Source of the DNA: Clostridiales bacterium
GTDB taxonomy: Bacteria > Bacillota > Clostridia > Lachnospirales > Lachnospiraceae
Length of the DNA stretch: 60,548 bases
Direction of reading: 5' to 3'
Assembly: GCA_021204045.1 (NCBI GenBank)
Contig: JAJQAA010000009.1
Coordinates: forward strand, 1-60,548
Position 1 is the first letter of the stretch; every line of letters begins with the position of its first letter. This document shows, one piece after another, positions 1-9,294 of the stretch. The notes below the pieces were generated by a model that did not search any database, was not told the DNA's origin, and saw nothing but the letters and a program-made list of their open reading frames with translations. Both the position numbers and the translations under genes were made by a program.

Positions 1-103
1 CATAACCCTATGCACAGTTGTCCCTGGGGCTGGGATTATGTGTATACTTGACAGTCTTAACGACCATCACAGAACGGCTGACGATGGTTGATATCGGATG
101 CCG

Positions 104-131
104 TTGGATTTACCGCGAATGTTTTTATAAT
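104..131 (+). promoter_or_regulatory. Candidate promoter of the GH13 operon
   Basis: A perfect -10 hexamer TATAAT at 126-131 lies 16 bp after a weak -35-like TTGGAT at 104-109. Transcription from here would give a leader of about 210 bases before the GH13 start at 349. The -35 matches only half of the sigma-A consensus, so this is a moderate call. Apart from this and the hairpin at 246-323 I see nothing in bases 1-348. Confidence 0.35.
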
Positions 132-245
132 CGTATCACACATGTCTATTCGGATACTTCTGCCGGGACCGGGAAAAAGGAAAAAGAATCGTTAAGATTT
201 TTCGTGTACAGAAAGCCGCGTTTTTATTACAATGAATGTAACAAT

Positions 246-323
246 CCGGGACGGCGGCCATGCAGCCGGAAAACCAGCCTCCTGCGGTCTTTCGGTACGC
301 AGAGCGAGGCGGCGCCGTCCCGG
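246..323 (+). other. Nested hairpin in the leader of the GH13 gene
   Basis: CCGGGACGGCG at 246-256 is exactly complementary to CGCCGTCCCGG at 313-323. Inside that loop a second stem forms: 277-286 (GCCTC, CTGCG) pairs with 298-302 (CGCAG) and 306-310 (GAGGC), with a 3-base bulge. The outer stem ends 11 bases before the ribosome-binding site at 335-340. No U-tract follows, so it is not an intrinsic terminator. It could be a regulatory leader RNA or a stability element; I do not recognise a known family. Confidence 0.4.
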
Positions 324-348
324 GATACCATATCGGGAGGTCGCGCAG

Positions 349-1971
349 ATGACAAACAGAGAACACTGGTGGAAAAACGCGGTTATTTATCAGATTTATC
401 CGAAGAGCTTTCAGGACAGCAACGGGGACGGGATCGGGGATATCCCGGGAATAATAAGCAGGCTCGATTATCTGCAGGAGCTGGGGATCGACGCGATCTG
501 GCTCTGCCCGATGTACCGTTCGCCGCAGGACGACAACGGATACGATATTTCGGACTATCAGGACATTGACCTGATGTTCGGTACGATGCGGGATATGGAA
601 GAGCTGATCGTGAAGGCGCGGGAGCGGGGAATCCGCATCATCATGGATCTTGTGCTGAACCATACCTCGGATGAGCACCGCTGGTTCCGGGAGGCGAAGA
701 AAGGGAAAGACAATCCTTATCATGATTATTATGTGTGGCGGGACGGCGTGCCCGGGAAAGCGCCTAACGACATGCGCGCCACCTTTGGCGGTTCGGCCTG
801 GGAGTGGGTGCCGGGGCTGGGGCAGTATTATTTCCACCAGTTTTCCGTGCGCCAGCCGGATCTTAACTGGGACAACCCCAGGGTGCGGGAGGAGATTTAC
901 CGCATGATCCGCTGGTGGGCGGACAAGGGTGTGGGCGGTTTCCGCCTGGATGTGATCGACCAGATCGCGAAAGAGCCGGATCTGGGGATCACGGCGAACG
1001 GGCCGAAGCTGCACGATTATATCCGCGAGATGAGCGCGGCCGCGTTTCAGGAGGGAGACCTGATTACGGTGGGGGAAGCCTGGGGATCGACGCCTGAGCT
1101 GGCAAAGCTTTACAGCAATCCGGACGGCTCCGAGTTTTCCATGGTGTTCCAGTTTGAGCACAGCGGCCTGGATCAGCAGGAAGGGAAAGCAAAATGGGAT
1201 CTGGCGCCGCTCTCGCTGCAAAGGATGAAGGCAGTTTTTGAAAAATGGCAGACACAGCTTTACGACTGCGGCTGGAACAGCCTGTTCTGGAACAATCACG
1301 ATCTGCCGCGGATTGTGTCGCGCTGGGGAAACGACGGAGTTTACCGGGAGTATTCGGCCAAGATGCTGGCGACGCTCCTGCACGGGATGCAGGGAACGCC
1401 CTACATCTACCAGGGCGAGGAGCTTGGCATGACGAATGTGCGCTTTGCGCCGGAGCAGTACCGGGATATCGAGACTTTGAATCTGTACCGGGAGCGGAAG
1501 GAAGCGGGATATCCCGAGGCGGAGATTATGCGCTCGATCTATGCGAAGAGCCGTGATAACGCCCGCACGCCGATGCAGTGGGACGACAGCGCGCAGGCCG
1601 GGTTCAGCGGCGGAGAGCCCTGGATTGATGTGAATCCCAATTACCGGGCGATCAACGTGGCGGCGCAGAGACAGGATCCGGACTCGGTCTTTCATTATTA
1701 TCAGCGGCTGATTCGGCTGCGCCGGGAGTATCCGGTGTTTGCAGAGGGAAATTTCCGGCTGCTGCTGGCGGACGATGCGCAGATTTTTGCCTATGAGCGG
1801 GAGAGCGAAACCGGGAAGCTGCTGGTGATCTGCAATTTCTCCGGGGAACCGGCGGAATGCGGCTTGACGGAGCAGAAGCAGATGAAGCTTCTGATCGGAA
1901 ATTATAAGGACACGGGGAACGCGCGGCAGCTGCGTCCTTATGAGGCGGGAATGTGGATCTGCGGGAAGTAA
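349..1971 (+). CDS. GH13 oligo-1,6-glucosidase (alpha-glucosidase)
   Basis: A cytoplasmic glycoside hydrolase of 540 residues that releases glucose from the non-reducing end of isomaltooligosaccharides. The GH13 signature regions are all present: DLVLNH near 100-105, GFRLDV with nucleophile D201, VGEAWG with acid/base E243, and NNHD with D318. The residue after the nucleophile is Val; in the oligo-1,6-glucosidase group Val here goes with alpha-1,6 preference, whereas Thr or Ala marks maltose-type enzymes. The ATG at 349 is chosen because GGGAGG at 335-340 sits at correct spacing; the open frame reaches upstream to 232 but without recognisable protein. There is no signal peptide, so substrate must be imported. 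It is the first gene of a run with a two-component system and GH31. Confident on family; exact chain-length preference is inferred. Confidence 0.93.
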   Translation: MTNREHWWKNAVIYQIYPKSFQDSNGDGIGDIPGIISRLDYLQELGIDAIWLCPMYRSPQDDNGYDISDYQDIDLMFGTMRDMEELIVKARERGIRIIMDLVLNHTSDEHRWFREAKKGKDNPYHDYYVWRDGVPGKAPNDMRATFGGSAWEWVPGLGQYYFHQFSVRQPDLNWDNPRVREEIYRMIRWWADKGVGGFRLDVIDQIAKEPDLGITANGPKLHDYIREMSAAAFQEGDLITVGEAWGSTPELAKLYSNPDGSEFSMVFQFEHSGLDQQEGKAKWDLAPLSLQRMKAVFEKWQTQLYDCGWNSLFWNNHDLPRIVSRWGNDGVYREYSAKMLATLLHGMQGTPYIYQGEELGMTNVRFAPEQYRDIETLNLYRERKEAGYPEAEIMRSIYAKSRDNARTPMQWDDSAQAGFSGGEPWIDVNPNYRAINVAAQRQDPDSVFHYYQRLIRLRREYPVFAEGNFRLLLADDAQIFAYERESETGKLLVICNFSGEPAECGLTEQKQMKLLIGNYKDTGNARQLRPYEAGMWICGK

Positions 1972-2054
1972 AACGGACAAAACGATGTGGCGAACGATTG
2001 GCATGAAGCAGACGAGATGACGTAGAGGGAAAGTTTTAAAAAAGGAGAAGGATC

Positions 2055-3560
2055 ATGTACCGGTTGATGATTGCGGACGACGAGGATGAGGAGCGCAGGG
2101 GGATACGTTTTCTGCTGGGGCGCTGCGGATTTTCCTTTGAGATCATGGAGGCGGTGGATGGCCGCGACGCGCTGGAAAAGCTGGGGGAGTTTCCGGCGGA
2201 CATTCTGATGACGGATGTGAAGATGCCGTTTATGGACGGGATCGCGCTGGCGACGGAGGCGCGGAAACGGTATCCCGGGCTGCAGCTGATCTTTTTCAGC
2301 GGTTATGATGATTTTGATTATGTGAAAAAGGCGCTGTCGCTGCAGGCCGTGGATTATATCTTAAAGCCGGTAAACCCGGAGGAGTTCCAGAAGACGATCG
2401 CTACCGTGCGGGAGCGGATTGCCAGGAAGCAGGACGCGGATGCGGCGAGCCTGCATTTTCAGCAGAATTATGTGCTGGCGAGACTGCTGAATAAGACCCG
2501 CACGGAGAAGCTGCACCAGGAGTACAAAAATGGCCAGCTGTCGTTTGCGGACGCCTACACGAGACTGCTTCTCATGGAGTTTGAGGAAGACTTTTTTGGA
2601 AAAGACGTCGCGGACGTGCGGGAATTTCTGGACGCGCTTGAGGGGACGCTGACGGACGATGTGAAATTTCTGGACATCAACCCCTCGCAGGCGGTATTTT
2701 TTCTCGGGGACGCCTACCGGAGCGAGAAGATGGCGAGATCGCTTGCCGAAAAGCTTGGGAATATTGTGAGGGAGCGTTTCGGCCATTGCTGTTATCTGGC
2801 GGTCAGTCCGGAAATTGCCTGCGCCGACGGGATCGGGGAAGCCTATGAGGCCGCGGAGGCGGGCCTGGAAAACCGCTTTTTTTACCGCGATATCTATGTG
2901 TATCCGCTGGAGAAAAATCCGTCCGGGCTGGAGCCGGTCTTTGAGGAGCGGGAAATCTGGAGGACGATCGAGAAGGACATTGCCTGCCATGACTGTTACA
3001 GTCTGCGAAAGAATGTTGAGATTTTTCTTGATACCTGCCGCGGCAACCGGCTGCAGTCCTATATTTACACGCGCTTTGTCTGCGCGAACCTGCTGCGTGT
3101 ACTGTTTCAGGGAATTCCGCAGTCGGAAGGAAGGCTGGCGCAGATGGTGGAAAAAAGCTACGGCTGCGGCAGCTTTGCAGAGCTGGAGCAGCTGGTATGG
3201 AGCGTTGTCGACGAGCTGGAAGAACATCTGCAGCGCGGCGCGGATTCCCCCAAGCACACGATTGCCCTGGTGGAACGCTATATCCGGGAGCATTACGCAG
3301 AGACGCTCAGCCTGGATATTCTGGCGGACAAGGTTTACCTGACGCCGCATTATCTCAGCAGCATGTTTATCCAGGAGAAAGGGATCGGCGTCAACAAATA
3401 CATCAAAAACGTGCGGATGGAAAAGGCGCGGGAGCTGCTTCTGGAGACAAACATGAAAATCAGCGAAATCTGTGAGAAAACCGGATATTCCAACCTGTCC
3501 TATTTCTGCCGCAGCTTTCGCAATGAGTACGGGAAAACGCCGGAGCAGTACCGGGGATGA
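2055..3560 (+). CDS. YesN-type response regulator, AraC-family output
   Basis: A cytoplasmic transcriptional regulator of 501 residues. The N-terminal receiver domain (about 1-125) has the acidic pair D8/D9, phosphoacceptor D54 in MTDVKMP, and the conserved Lys in ILKPV. The middle is a poorly conserved linker region. The C-terminal 100 residues form a two-helix-turn-helix AraC DNA-binding domain (LSLDILADKVYLTPHYLSSM, then ISEICEKTGYSNLSYFCRSF). The ribosome site is AAAGGAGAAGG just before the ATG. It pairs with the histidine kinase that follows. Because the pair is sandwiched between GH13 and GH31 genes, it probably switches on this sugar locus when the kinase senses the oligosaccharide; the ligand is inferred, not seen. 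Confidence 0.93.
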   Translation: MYRLMIADDEDEERRGIRFLLGRCGFSFEIMEAVDGRDALEKLGEFPADILMTDVKMPFMDGIALATEARKRYPGLQLIFFSGYDDFDYVKKALSLQAVDYILKPVNPEEFQKTIATVRERIARKQDADAASLHFQQNYVLARLLNKTRTEKLHQEYKNGQLSFADAYTRLLLMEFEEDFFGKDVADVREFLDALEGTLTDDVKFLDINPSQAVFFLGDAYRSEKMARSLAEKLGNIVRERFGHCCYLAVSPEIACADGIGEAYEAAEAGLENRFFYRDIYVYPLEKNPSGLEPVFEEREIWRTIEKDIACHDCYSLRKNVEIFLDTCRGNRLQSYIYTRFVCANLLRVLFQGIPQSEGRLAQMVEKSYGCGSFAELEQLVWSVVDELEEHLQRGADSPKHTIALVERYIREHYAETLSLDILADKVYLTPHYLSSMFIQEKGIGVNKYIKNVRMEKARELLLETNMKISEICEKTGYSNLSYFCRSFRNEYGKTPEQYRG

Positions 3561-3673
3561 GCGATGTGATCCGGAGAGTGCAGCTTCGGGCAATAGGTAG
3601 ATCTGGGAAGCGCCAGATTCACGGAACAGACAGATTTGGACAATGATAGCGAAAATTTTACGGGAGGAACACG

Positions 3674-5410
3674 ATGGGCGTGCTGCGGACATGGAAAACC
3701 TGGTATGAAAACAGCTCTTTTCGGAAAAAGGTATTGTACAGCTTTCTTCTGGTGAGCCTGGTCCCGGTGACGGTTCTCGGCGCGTTCAGCTATATTCAGA
3801 CGCGCAATATCCTGATCCACCGGGAGAAGGAGGTCGTGCAGGAAACCCTGAAGCAGAGCGTGCTGTCGCTAGGCTATACGTTGAATGCTTACAAAAACAT
3901 CATGGACAACATTACCTGGGACAGCACGATCCGGCAGGCGCTGATCCAGCGTTACAGCGATAATTACGAGATGTATCTCGCCTACCGGGACGTGATCGAT
4001 CCGACTTTCTTTCGCATTACCAATTTAAATCCTCTGGTTCGGCAGATCACGGTCTACAGCGAAAATCCTACGCTTAATCCGCACGGAAACGCGCTGAGAC
4101 CGATGGAAGAGATTCCGGTGACGTTCGATGATTATGATTACCAGATTCACTGGGTTTTCCGGGAAAATGAGAGTCTGGATATGTACTGTCGCATTTATAC
4201 GGAAGGGTACGAGGAGGACTACAGGGAGGGAGGCCGCGAGAAAAATATCGTCTACCTCTCTCTGGATTATGATGGGACGTTTTCCGGGCTTTCCAGCCTT
4301 TTTGGCGAGGATTACGGTGTGCTGGTTCTGGATGAAGAGGGAAGCACGGTATTTTCCTGTGATACGTTCGGGGAAAGCGGCGAAGAATACCGGCTGACGG
4401 CCGCGGACGTGTGGGACGGAAAGGGAAGCGGCTATGTGCTGCAGCAGGAGAGCCTTCCGGTAAACGGCTGGACCGTGTATCTGTACCGGCCGCTTGCGGT
4501 GATCTCGGCCTCGGCCATGAGCATCCCGCTTCTGGTCGCGGTCATGGTCATGATCTGTGTGGCGGTGGTTCTGGTTGCGAGTTTTGCGCTCACGGACAAT
4601 GTCGTGCGCAGGCTGGAGAAGCTCATCAAATACATTGACGCGGTCGAGGCGGGCGATCTTACGGCGGCGGTCGCGGACGGCGGAAAGGATGAGATCGGCG
4701 TGCTGATGCGCCGTTTCGGCGAGATGGTGGAACGTCTGAACCATATGGTAAAAGAGGTTTACGAGAGCCGGATTGCCCAGCAGCAGTATGAGGTGCGGGC
4801 GCTGCAGGCGCAGATCAATCCGCATTTTCTGTACAACAGCCTTTCCCTGATTAACTGGAAGGCGATCATGGCGGGCGAGGAGGAGATCAGCGAGATGACG
4901 CAGCTGCTCTCCACATTCTACCGGACGACCCTGAATAAAGGGAAGAACGTTACCCGGGTAAAGGATGAGTGGGACAATACCTGCTCCTATGCCCGCATCC
5001 AGAACATGCTGCATTCCGAGAAAATAAACATGCGCATGGAGATCGACGAGACGATCCTGGAATACGAGATTCTGAATCTGCTGCTCCAGCCGCTGGTGGA
5101 AAACGCGGTGGTCCATGGCCTTGACCATCGGACAGAGCCGGGTGAGAAATGCCTGTGCGTGCGGGGAAAGCAGACGGAGACCGACCTGGTCTTTACGGTG
5201 GAGGATAATGGCTGCGGCATCGCGGCTAAGGTGCTGGAAAGCATTCTTACCATCGATTCCAACGGATACGGAATACAGAATGTCCATCACCGCGTCCAGC
5301 TTTATTACGGGGAACAATACGGCCTGACGTATGAGAGCCGGGAGGGCGAGGGAACGCGAGCGACGCTGCGCGTGCCAAAAAGAATGAGACAACAGGAGGA
5401 ATCGCAGTGA
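3674..5410 (+). CDS. YesM-type sensor histidine kinase
   Basis: A membrane sensor kinase of 578 residues. Transmembrane helix 1 lies near residues 18-40 and helix 2 near 275-300, enclosing an extracellular sensing region of about 230 residues. A HAMP linker follows, then the His_kinase motif QINPHFLYNS with phosphoaccepting H384, and a C-terminal HATPase domain with N-box LVENAVVHGL and G-box DNGCGI and YGIQNV. The start is supported by GGGAGG at 3661-3666. The 113-base gap upstream contains a small hairpin (3601-3606 with 3613-3618). The last four bases overlap the GH31 start (GTGA), indicating translational coupling. It is the cognate partner of the preceding YesN-like regulator. Confidence 0.93.
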   Translation: MGVLRTWKTWYENSSFRKKVLYSFLLVSLVPVTVLGAFSYIQTRNILIHREKEVVQETLKQSVLSLGYTLNAYKNIMDNITWDSTIRQALIQRYSDNYEMYLAYRDVIDPTFFRITNLNPLVRQITVYSENPTLNPHGNALRPMEEIPVTFDDYDYQIHWVFRENESLDMYCRIYTEGYEEDYREGGREKNIVYLSLDYDGTFSGLSSLFGEDYGVLVLDEEGSTVFSCDTFGESGEEYRLTAADVWDGKGSGYVLQQESLPVNGWTVYLYRPLAVISASAMSIPLLVAVMVMICVAVVLVASFALTDNVVRRLEKLIKYIDAVEAGDLTAAVADGGKDEIGVLMRRFGEMVERLNHMVKEVYESRIAQQQYEVRALQAQINPHFLYNSLSLINWKAIMAGEEEISEMTQLLSTFYRTTLNKGKNVTRVKDEWDNTCSYARIQNMLHSEKINMRMEIDETILEYEILNLLLQPLVENAVVHGLDHRTEPGEKCLCVRGKQTETDLVFTVEDNGCGIAAKVLESILTIDSNGYGIQNVHHRVQLYYGEQYGLTYESREGEGTRATLRVPKRMRQQEESQ

Positions 5411-7410
5411 TTCGAAAATACGTGTACGGATGGCCGTTTGAGACGGAGGCGGTGACGGAACAGATTCCGGAGGCGAAAGGAATCCCCGCTTACGGGCACG
5501 TGGATGTGGAGCAGGGTTTTTGCTTTACCTGTCGGCTGGAGGCGGACGACGTGGTCTACGGGCTCGGCGAGGCGAACCGGGGAATTAATAAGAGGGGCAA
5601 TCTCTACGTGAGCAACTGCACGGACTGCACGGAGCACACAGAGGAACTGCGGTCGCTGTACGGCGCGCACAATTTCCTCGTGGTCTCGGGGCAGGAAAGC
5701 TTCGGGCTCTTTGTGGATTATCCGGCAAAGCTCTCGTTTGACGTGGGATACACGCGCACGGACACGCTGCGGATTTTCTGCGACAGGGCAGATCTGTACC
5801 TGTATGTGATCGACGGGGAGAGCGCGTACGATATTGTGCGCCAGTTCCGCGGGATAATCGGGCGAAGCTACATCCCGCCCAGGTTCGCGTTCGGCTTCGG
5901 GCAGAGCCGCTGGGGATACCGCACGGCGGACGATCTGCGCCGGGTGGCGGACGGCTACCGAGAAAATCACATTCCGCTGGATATGCTTTACATGGATATC
6001 GATTACATGCGCGATTACAAGGATTTTACGCTGAATGAGGAAGCGTTCCCCGATTTTCCGGAATTTGTGCGGGAAATGAAGGAGCGGGGAATCCGTCTGG
6101 TGCCGATCATCGACGCCGGGGTGAAGGTGGAGGAAGGCTATCCGGTCTATGAGGAGGGCAGGGAACGCCGCCTGTTCTGCCAGAATGAGGACGGGAGCGA
6201 TTTTACGGCCGCGGCCTGGCCGGGCGCCGTCCATTTTCCGGATGTATTAAATCCCGGGGCGCGGCAGTGGTTTGGCGACCAGTATCGTTTCCTGATCGAT
6301 CAGGGGATCGAGGGCTTCTGGAATGATATGAACGAGCCGTCCATTTTTTACACGAAAGAACGGCTCGAGAAATTCCGCGCGCGGATGCGGGAATATGTGG
6401 ACGGCGCGGCGGACAGCATGACGGTCTTTGAAATCGGCGACGCGGTGGGAGTGCTTTCCGGGAATCTGCGGGAGGACGAGGCGGTCTATCATCAGGTCGG
6501 AGAAGAGCGGGTGCGCCACGACCGGGTACATAATCTTTATGGATACAATATGACGCGCGCGGCCGCGGAAGGACTGGCGCGCATCGATCCGAACCGGCGG
6601 TTTCTGCTGTTTTCCCGCTCATCCTACATTGGCATGCACCGTTTCTCTGGGATATGGACGGGAGGCAACCGTTCCTGGTGGTCGCATCTGCTCCTGAATT
6701 TGAAAATGATGCCGTCGCTGAATATGTGCGGTTTCCTCTATGCGGGGGCGGATCTGGGCGGTTTCGGCGCGGATACGACGCAGGATCTTCTGCTGCGCTG
6801 GCTGGCGTTCGGGCTTTTCATGCCGCTGATGCGCAACCATTCGTCGCTGGGGACGCGCGTGCAGGAATGCTACCAGTTTGAGGACACGGACGCGTTCCGC
6901 CATGTGATCGGCGTGCGCTACCGGCTGATCCCGTATCTGTACAGCGAATATATGAAGGCGGCGCTTGGAAACGAGATGTACGTCAAACCGCTGGCATTTG
7001 TTTATCCGCAGGATAAACTGGCGCGGGAGACGGAAGATCAGTTGATGCTGGGCGACGAGATCATGATCGCGCCGGTGTACACGCAGAACGCCTCCGGCCG
7101 TTATGTGTATCTGCCGGAGGAGATGAAATTCGTCCGGTTTCTGAGAAACGGCGCGATCAGCGAGAAGATCCTCGGCGCGGGGCACCATTATGTGGAGATC
7201 GCCCTGGATGAGGTACCGATGTTTATCCGGCGCGGCCGGTGCGTTCCGGTCGCGGAGCCCGCGGAGTGCGTGGAGGAGATCGATACGTCCCATCTGCGCT
7301 TGCTGGGTTATGCGGGCGCGGAACATCTGCTCTATGAGGATGACGGGATCTCGCTGGATTATGAGAAGACGGGGAGTTGGCGGAGGTTGCGGGTGGAAGG
7401 AGCGGAATAA
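5407..7410 (+). CDS. GH31 alpha-glucosidase, acid/base Asp replaced by Gly
   Basis: A cytoplasmic protein of 667 residues of glycoside hydrolase family 31; no signal peptide. The nucleophile motif WNDMNEPS carries D307. The second signature, normally W-T-G-D-N with the general acid/base Asp, reads WTGGN here: residue 420 is Gly (codon GGC at 6664-6666). Trp169 in GQSRWGYR is at a position reported, from memory, to favour alpha-1,6 over alpha-1,4 linkages in a close gut homologue (Ro-alphaG1 of Ruminococcus obeum), which would fit this locus. The GTG start at 5407 overlaps the kinase stop. As written the enzyme should be strongly impaired in hydrolysis; GAC to GGC is a one-base change, so mutation or sequence error are both possible. 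Confidence 0.9.
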   Translation: MIRKYVYGWPFETEAVTEQIPEAKGIPAYGHVDVEQGFCFTCRLEADDVVYGLGEANRGINKRGNLYVSNCTDCTEHTEELRSLYGAHNFLVVSGQESFGLFVDYPAKLSFDVGYTRTDTLRIFCDRADLYLYVIDGESAYDIVRQFRGIIGRSYIPPRFAFGFGQSRWGYRTADDLRRVADGYRENHIPLDMLYMDIDYMRDYKDFTLNEEAFPDFPEFVREMKERGIRLVPIIDAGVKVEEGYPVYEEGRERRLFCQNEDGSDFTAAAWPGAVHFPDVLNPGARQWFGDQYRFLIDQGIEGFWNDMNEPSIFYTKERLEKFRARMREYVDGAADSMTVFEIGDAVGVLSGNLREDEAVYHQVGEERVRHDRVHNLYGYNMTRAAAEGLARIDPNRRFLLFSRSSYIGMHRFSGIWTGGNRSWWSHLLLNLKMMPSLNMCGFLYAGADLGGFGADTTQDLLLRWLAFGLFMPLMRNHSSLGTRVQECYQFEDTDAFRHVIGVRYRLIPYLYSEYMKAALGNEMYVKPLAFVYPQDKLARETEDQLMLGDEIMIAPVYTQNASGRYVYLPEEMKFVRFLRNGAISEKILGAGHHYVEIALDEVPMFIRRGRCVPVAEPAECVEEIDTSHLRLLGYAGAEHLLYEDDGISLDYEKTGSWRRLRVEGAE

Positions 7411-7447
7411 AGGGAAAAACCGGGCGAAAATCGTTTTTATGCGAGAC

Positions 7448-7476
7448 TTGCGCCTCTCCCTAAAGTATTGTAAAAT
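7448..7476 (+). promoter_or_regulatory. Candidate promoter of the AAA-ATPase gene
   Basis: TTGCGC at 7448-7453 and TAAAAT at 7471-7476 are separated by exactly 17 bp, directly after the GH31 stop and 38 bp before the ATPase start. It indicates that the ATPase gene is transcribed independently of the sugar genes on either side. Confidence 0.55.
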
Positions 7477-7513
7477 GATATACACAGGTCACATTTTGCA
7501 GGAGGGCGCGATT

Positions 7514-9103
7514 ATGAAGACCTTTAATACGACCGGCAGATGCATACCGTCCCGGCATTATATGGTGAATATTGATGAAAAGCTGGCGCAGATCAAAAAC
7601 ATGGTTGATCATGGCAGCTATTTTGTGATCAATCGCGCCAGGCAATATGGTAAGACGACGACGCTGGGCTGTCTTGCGGATGTTCTGAAAGAAGAATATA
7701 TTGTGATTTCTCTGGATTTTCAGAAACTGAGCAACGCGGAATTCGCGGATGAAAAAAAGTTCTGCGTTTCTTTTGTGAAACTGTTTTTGCGGGCAATAAA
7801 AAACAAAAGAACCAGGATACGGGGCCTGGATATCAATGCGACAGAGACGTTACAAAATATGCTTGAAGCAGGGAAACTGGAAACGCTTGGACAAATGTTT
7901 GAATTGCTGAGCGAGTTATGCGATACGGCCGCACGGCCGGTTGTCTTGATGATCGACGAGGTGGACAGCGCTTCCAATAATCAGATTTTTCTGGATTTTC
8001 TGGCGCAGCTTCGCGGGTATTACCTTGACCGGGAGCAGACGGCTGCTTTCCATTCGGTTATTCTGGCAGGGGTATACGATATCAAAAATCTGAAGCTGAA
8101 GATACGCCCGGAGGAGGAGCACAGATTCAATAGTCCGTGGAACATCGCGGAATCGTTTGACATTGATATGAGCTTTTCCATCCGGGGAATCGCGGGAATG
8201 CTTTCTGACTATGAGGCAGATCACCATACAGGGATGGATATCCCGGAAGTTTCAAAATGTATTTACGAATATACTTCGGGTTATCCGTTCCTTGTTTCTT
8301 ATATTTGCAAAACGGTTGACACATTATTAATGCCGGATATCTCCCGGGATTTTGACGCGTGGTCGCAAAGAGGAATTGCCGAAGCGGTAGGCAGAATCCT
8401 TCGGGAACGTTCTCCTCTGTTCGATAGCCTGAACCGCCAGATCGATGAACACCCGGATATGAGGGATATGCTGAAAAATGTATTATTCCAGGGAAGCCGT
8501 TATTCTTACAATTTATATAATGAGGCGATCAACCTTGGAAGTATGTTCGGTTATATGAAAAACTGCAATGGCAGTGTCATTGTCTCCAACCGGATATTTG
8601 AGATGTGGCTTTATAACCGCTTCCTTTCCGAAGATGAGTTGAAGGATGTCACATATGATGAAGCGCAGCGTTCTCAAAATCAGTTTGTCAGAAATGGCAT
8701 GCTGGATATGGATCTGGTGTTCCAAAAATTTCTGGTACATTTTACGGACGTATACGAAAAAAATGACGAGGAATTTCTGGAAAAACATGGACGAAAATTA
8801 TTTTTGCTTTATCTGAAACCGATTATCAACGGAACCGGCCATTATTATATCGAGGCCGAAACCCGTGACAGAGATCGCACGGATGTGATTGTGGAGTATC
8901 TTGGCCAGCAATTTGTTATTGAGATGAAAATCTGGCGGGGAGCGAAATATCACGCGGAGGGCGAGCGACAGCTTGCGGATTACTTGGATCAATATCATTT
9001 GAAAAAGGGTTATCTTCTGATATTCTGCTTTAATGAGAAGAAGAATATCGGGATAAAAGAAGTTAATTATGCGGATAAGCTGCTGGTGGAGGCAGTGGTA
9101 TAA
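7514..9103 (+). CDS. AAA-ATPase-like protein with C-terminal PD-(D/E)XK fold
   Basis: A predicted cytoplasmic protein of 529 residues. The N-terminus holds a degenerate P-loop, NRARQYGKTT (residues 40-49, K47), of the kind found in the AAA-ATPase_like/PDDEXK_9 proteins that are abundant in gut Clostridia and Bacteroidetes. A Walker B stretch VVLMIDEVDS carries D148/E149. Near the C-terminus D457, E470 and K472 (VIEMKIW) match a PD-(D/E)XK nuclease core. The start at 7514 follows GGAGGG at 7501-7506; the frame is open further upstream but overlaps GH31. Third codon positions are richer in A/T than in the neighbours, and it has its own promoter and terminator, so it looks like an insertion into the sugar locus. 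Function in this family is unknown; nuclease activity is inferred from the fold only. Confidence 0.8.
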   Translation: MKTFNTTGRCIPSRHYMVNIDEKLAQIKNMVDHGSYFVINRARQYGKTTTLGCLADVLKEEYIVISLDFQKLSNAEFADEKKFCVSFVKLFLRAIKNKRTRIRGLDINATETLQNMLEAGKLETLGQMFELLSELCDTAARPVVLMIDEVDSASNNQIFLDFLAQLRGYYLDREQTAAFHSVILAGVYDIKNLKLKIRPEEEHRFNSPWNIAESFDIDMSFSIRGIAGMLSDYEADHHTGMDIPEVSKCIYEYTSGYPFLVSYICKTVDTLLMPDISRDFDAWSQRGIAEAVGRILRERSPLFDSLNRQIDEHPDMRDMLKNVLFQGSRYSYNLYNEAINLGSMFGYMKNCNGSVIVSNRIFEMWLYNRFLSEDELKDVTYDEAQRSQNQFVRNGMLDMDLVFQKFLVHFTDVYEKNDEEFLEKHGRKLFLLYLKPIINGTGHYYIEAETRDRDRTDVIVEYLGQQFVIEMKIWRGAKYHAEGERQLADYLDQYHLKKGYLLIFCFNEKKNIGIKEVNYADKLLVEAVV

Positions 9104-9135
9104 AATACATCGAAAAATAAAAATTGCTATTATTA

Positions 9136-9178
9136 AAAAAGTCGCAGCGATTTTTCCCAGAAAGTCCTGCGGCTTTTT
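9136..9178 (+). terminator. Intrinsic terminator after the ATPase gene
   Basis: AAAAAGTCGCAG at 9136-9147 pairs with CTGCGGCTTTTT at 9167-9178 (12 bp with one G-U), closing a 19-base loop and ending in a T-run. It isolates the ATPase transcript from the transporter operon downstream. Confidence 0.7.
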
Positions 9179-9294
9179 GGCGTTTATTTTGTCCGGACGC
9201 TTTGTATCGCGTTACGATTACAGAACACAAAGATGAAATTTTCCCGTTGCCCTCACTGCCCGGAAATTGTGACATAAATAAGGAATTTGTGTCG

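Noticed and set aside
48-76. TTGACA at 48-53 as a promoter element
   Set aside because: No -10-like hexamer occurs at 16-18 bp distance; the TATAAT at 126-131 is too far away.
136-2004. Long minus-strand open frame of over 600 codons opposite the GH13 gene
   Set aside because: It mirrors the GC-rich third-position pattern of the plus-strand gene, has no family-like motifs and no ribosome site.
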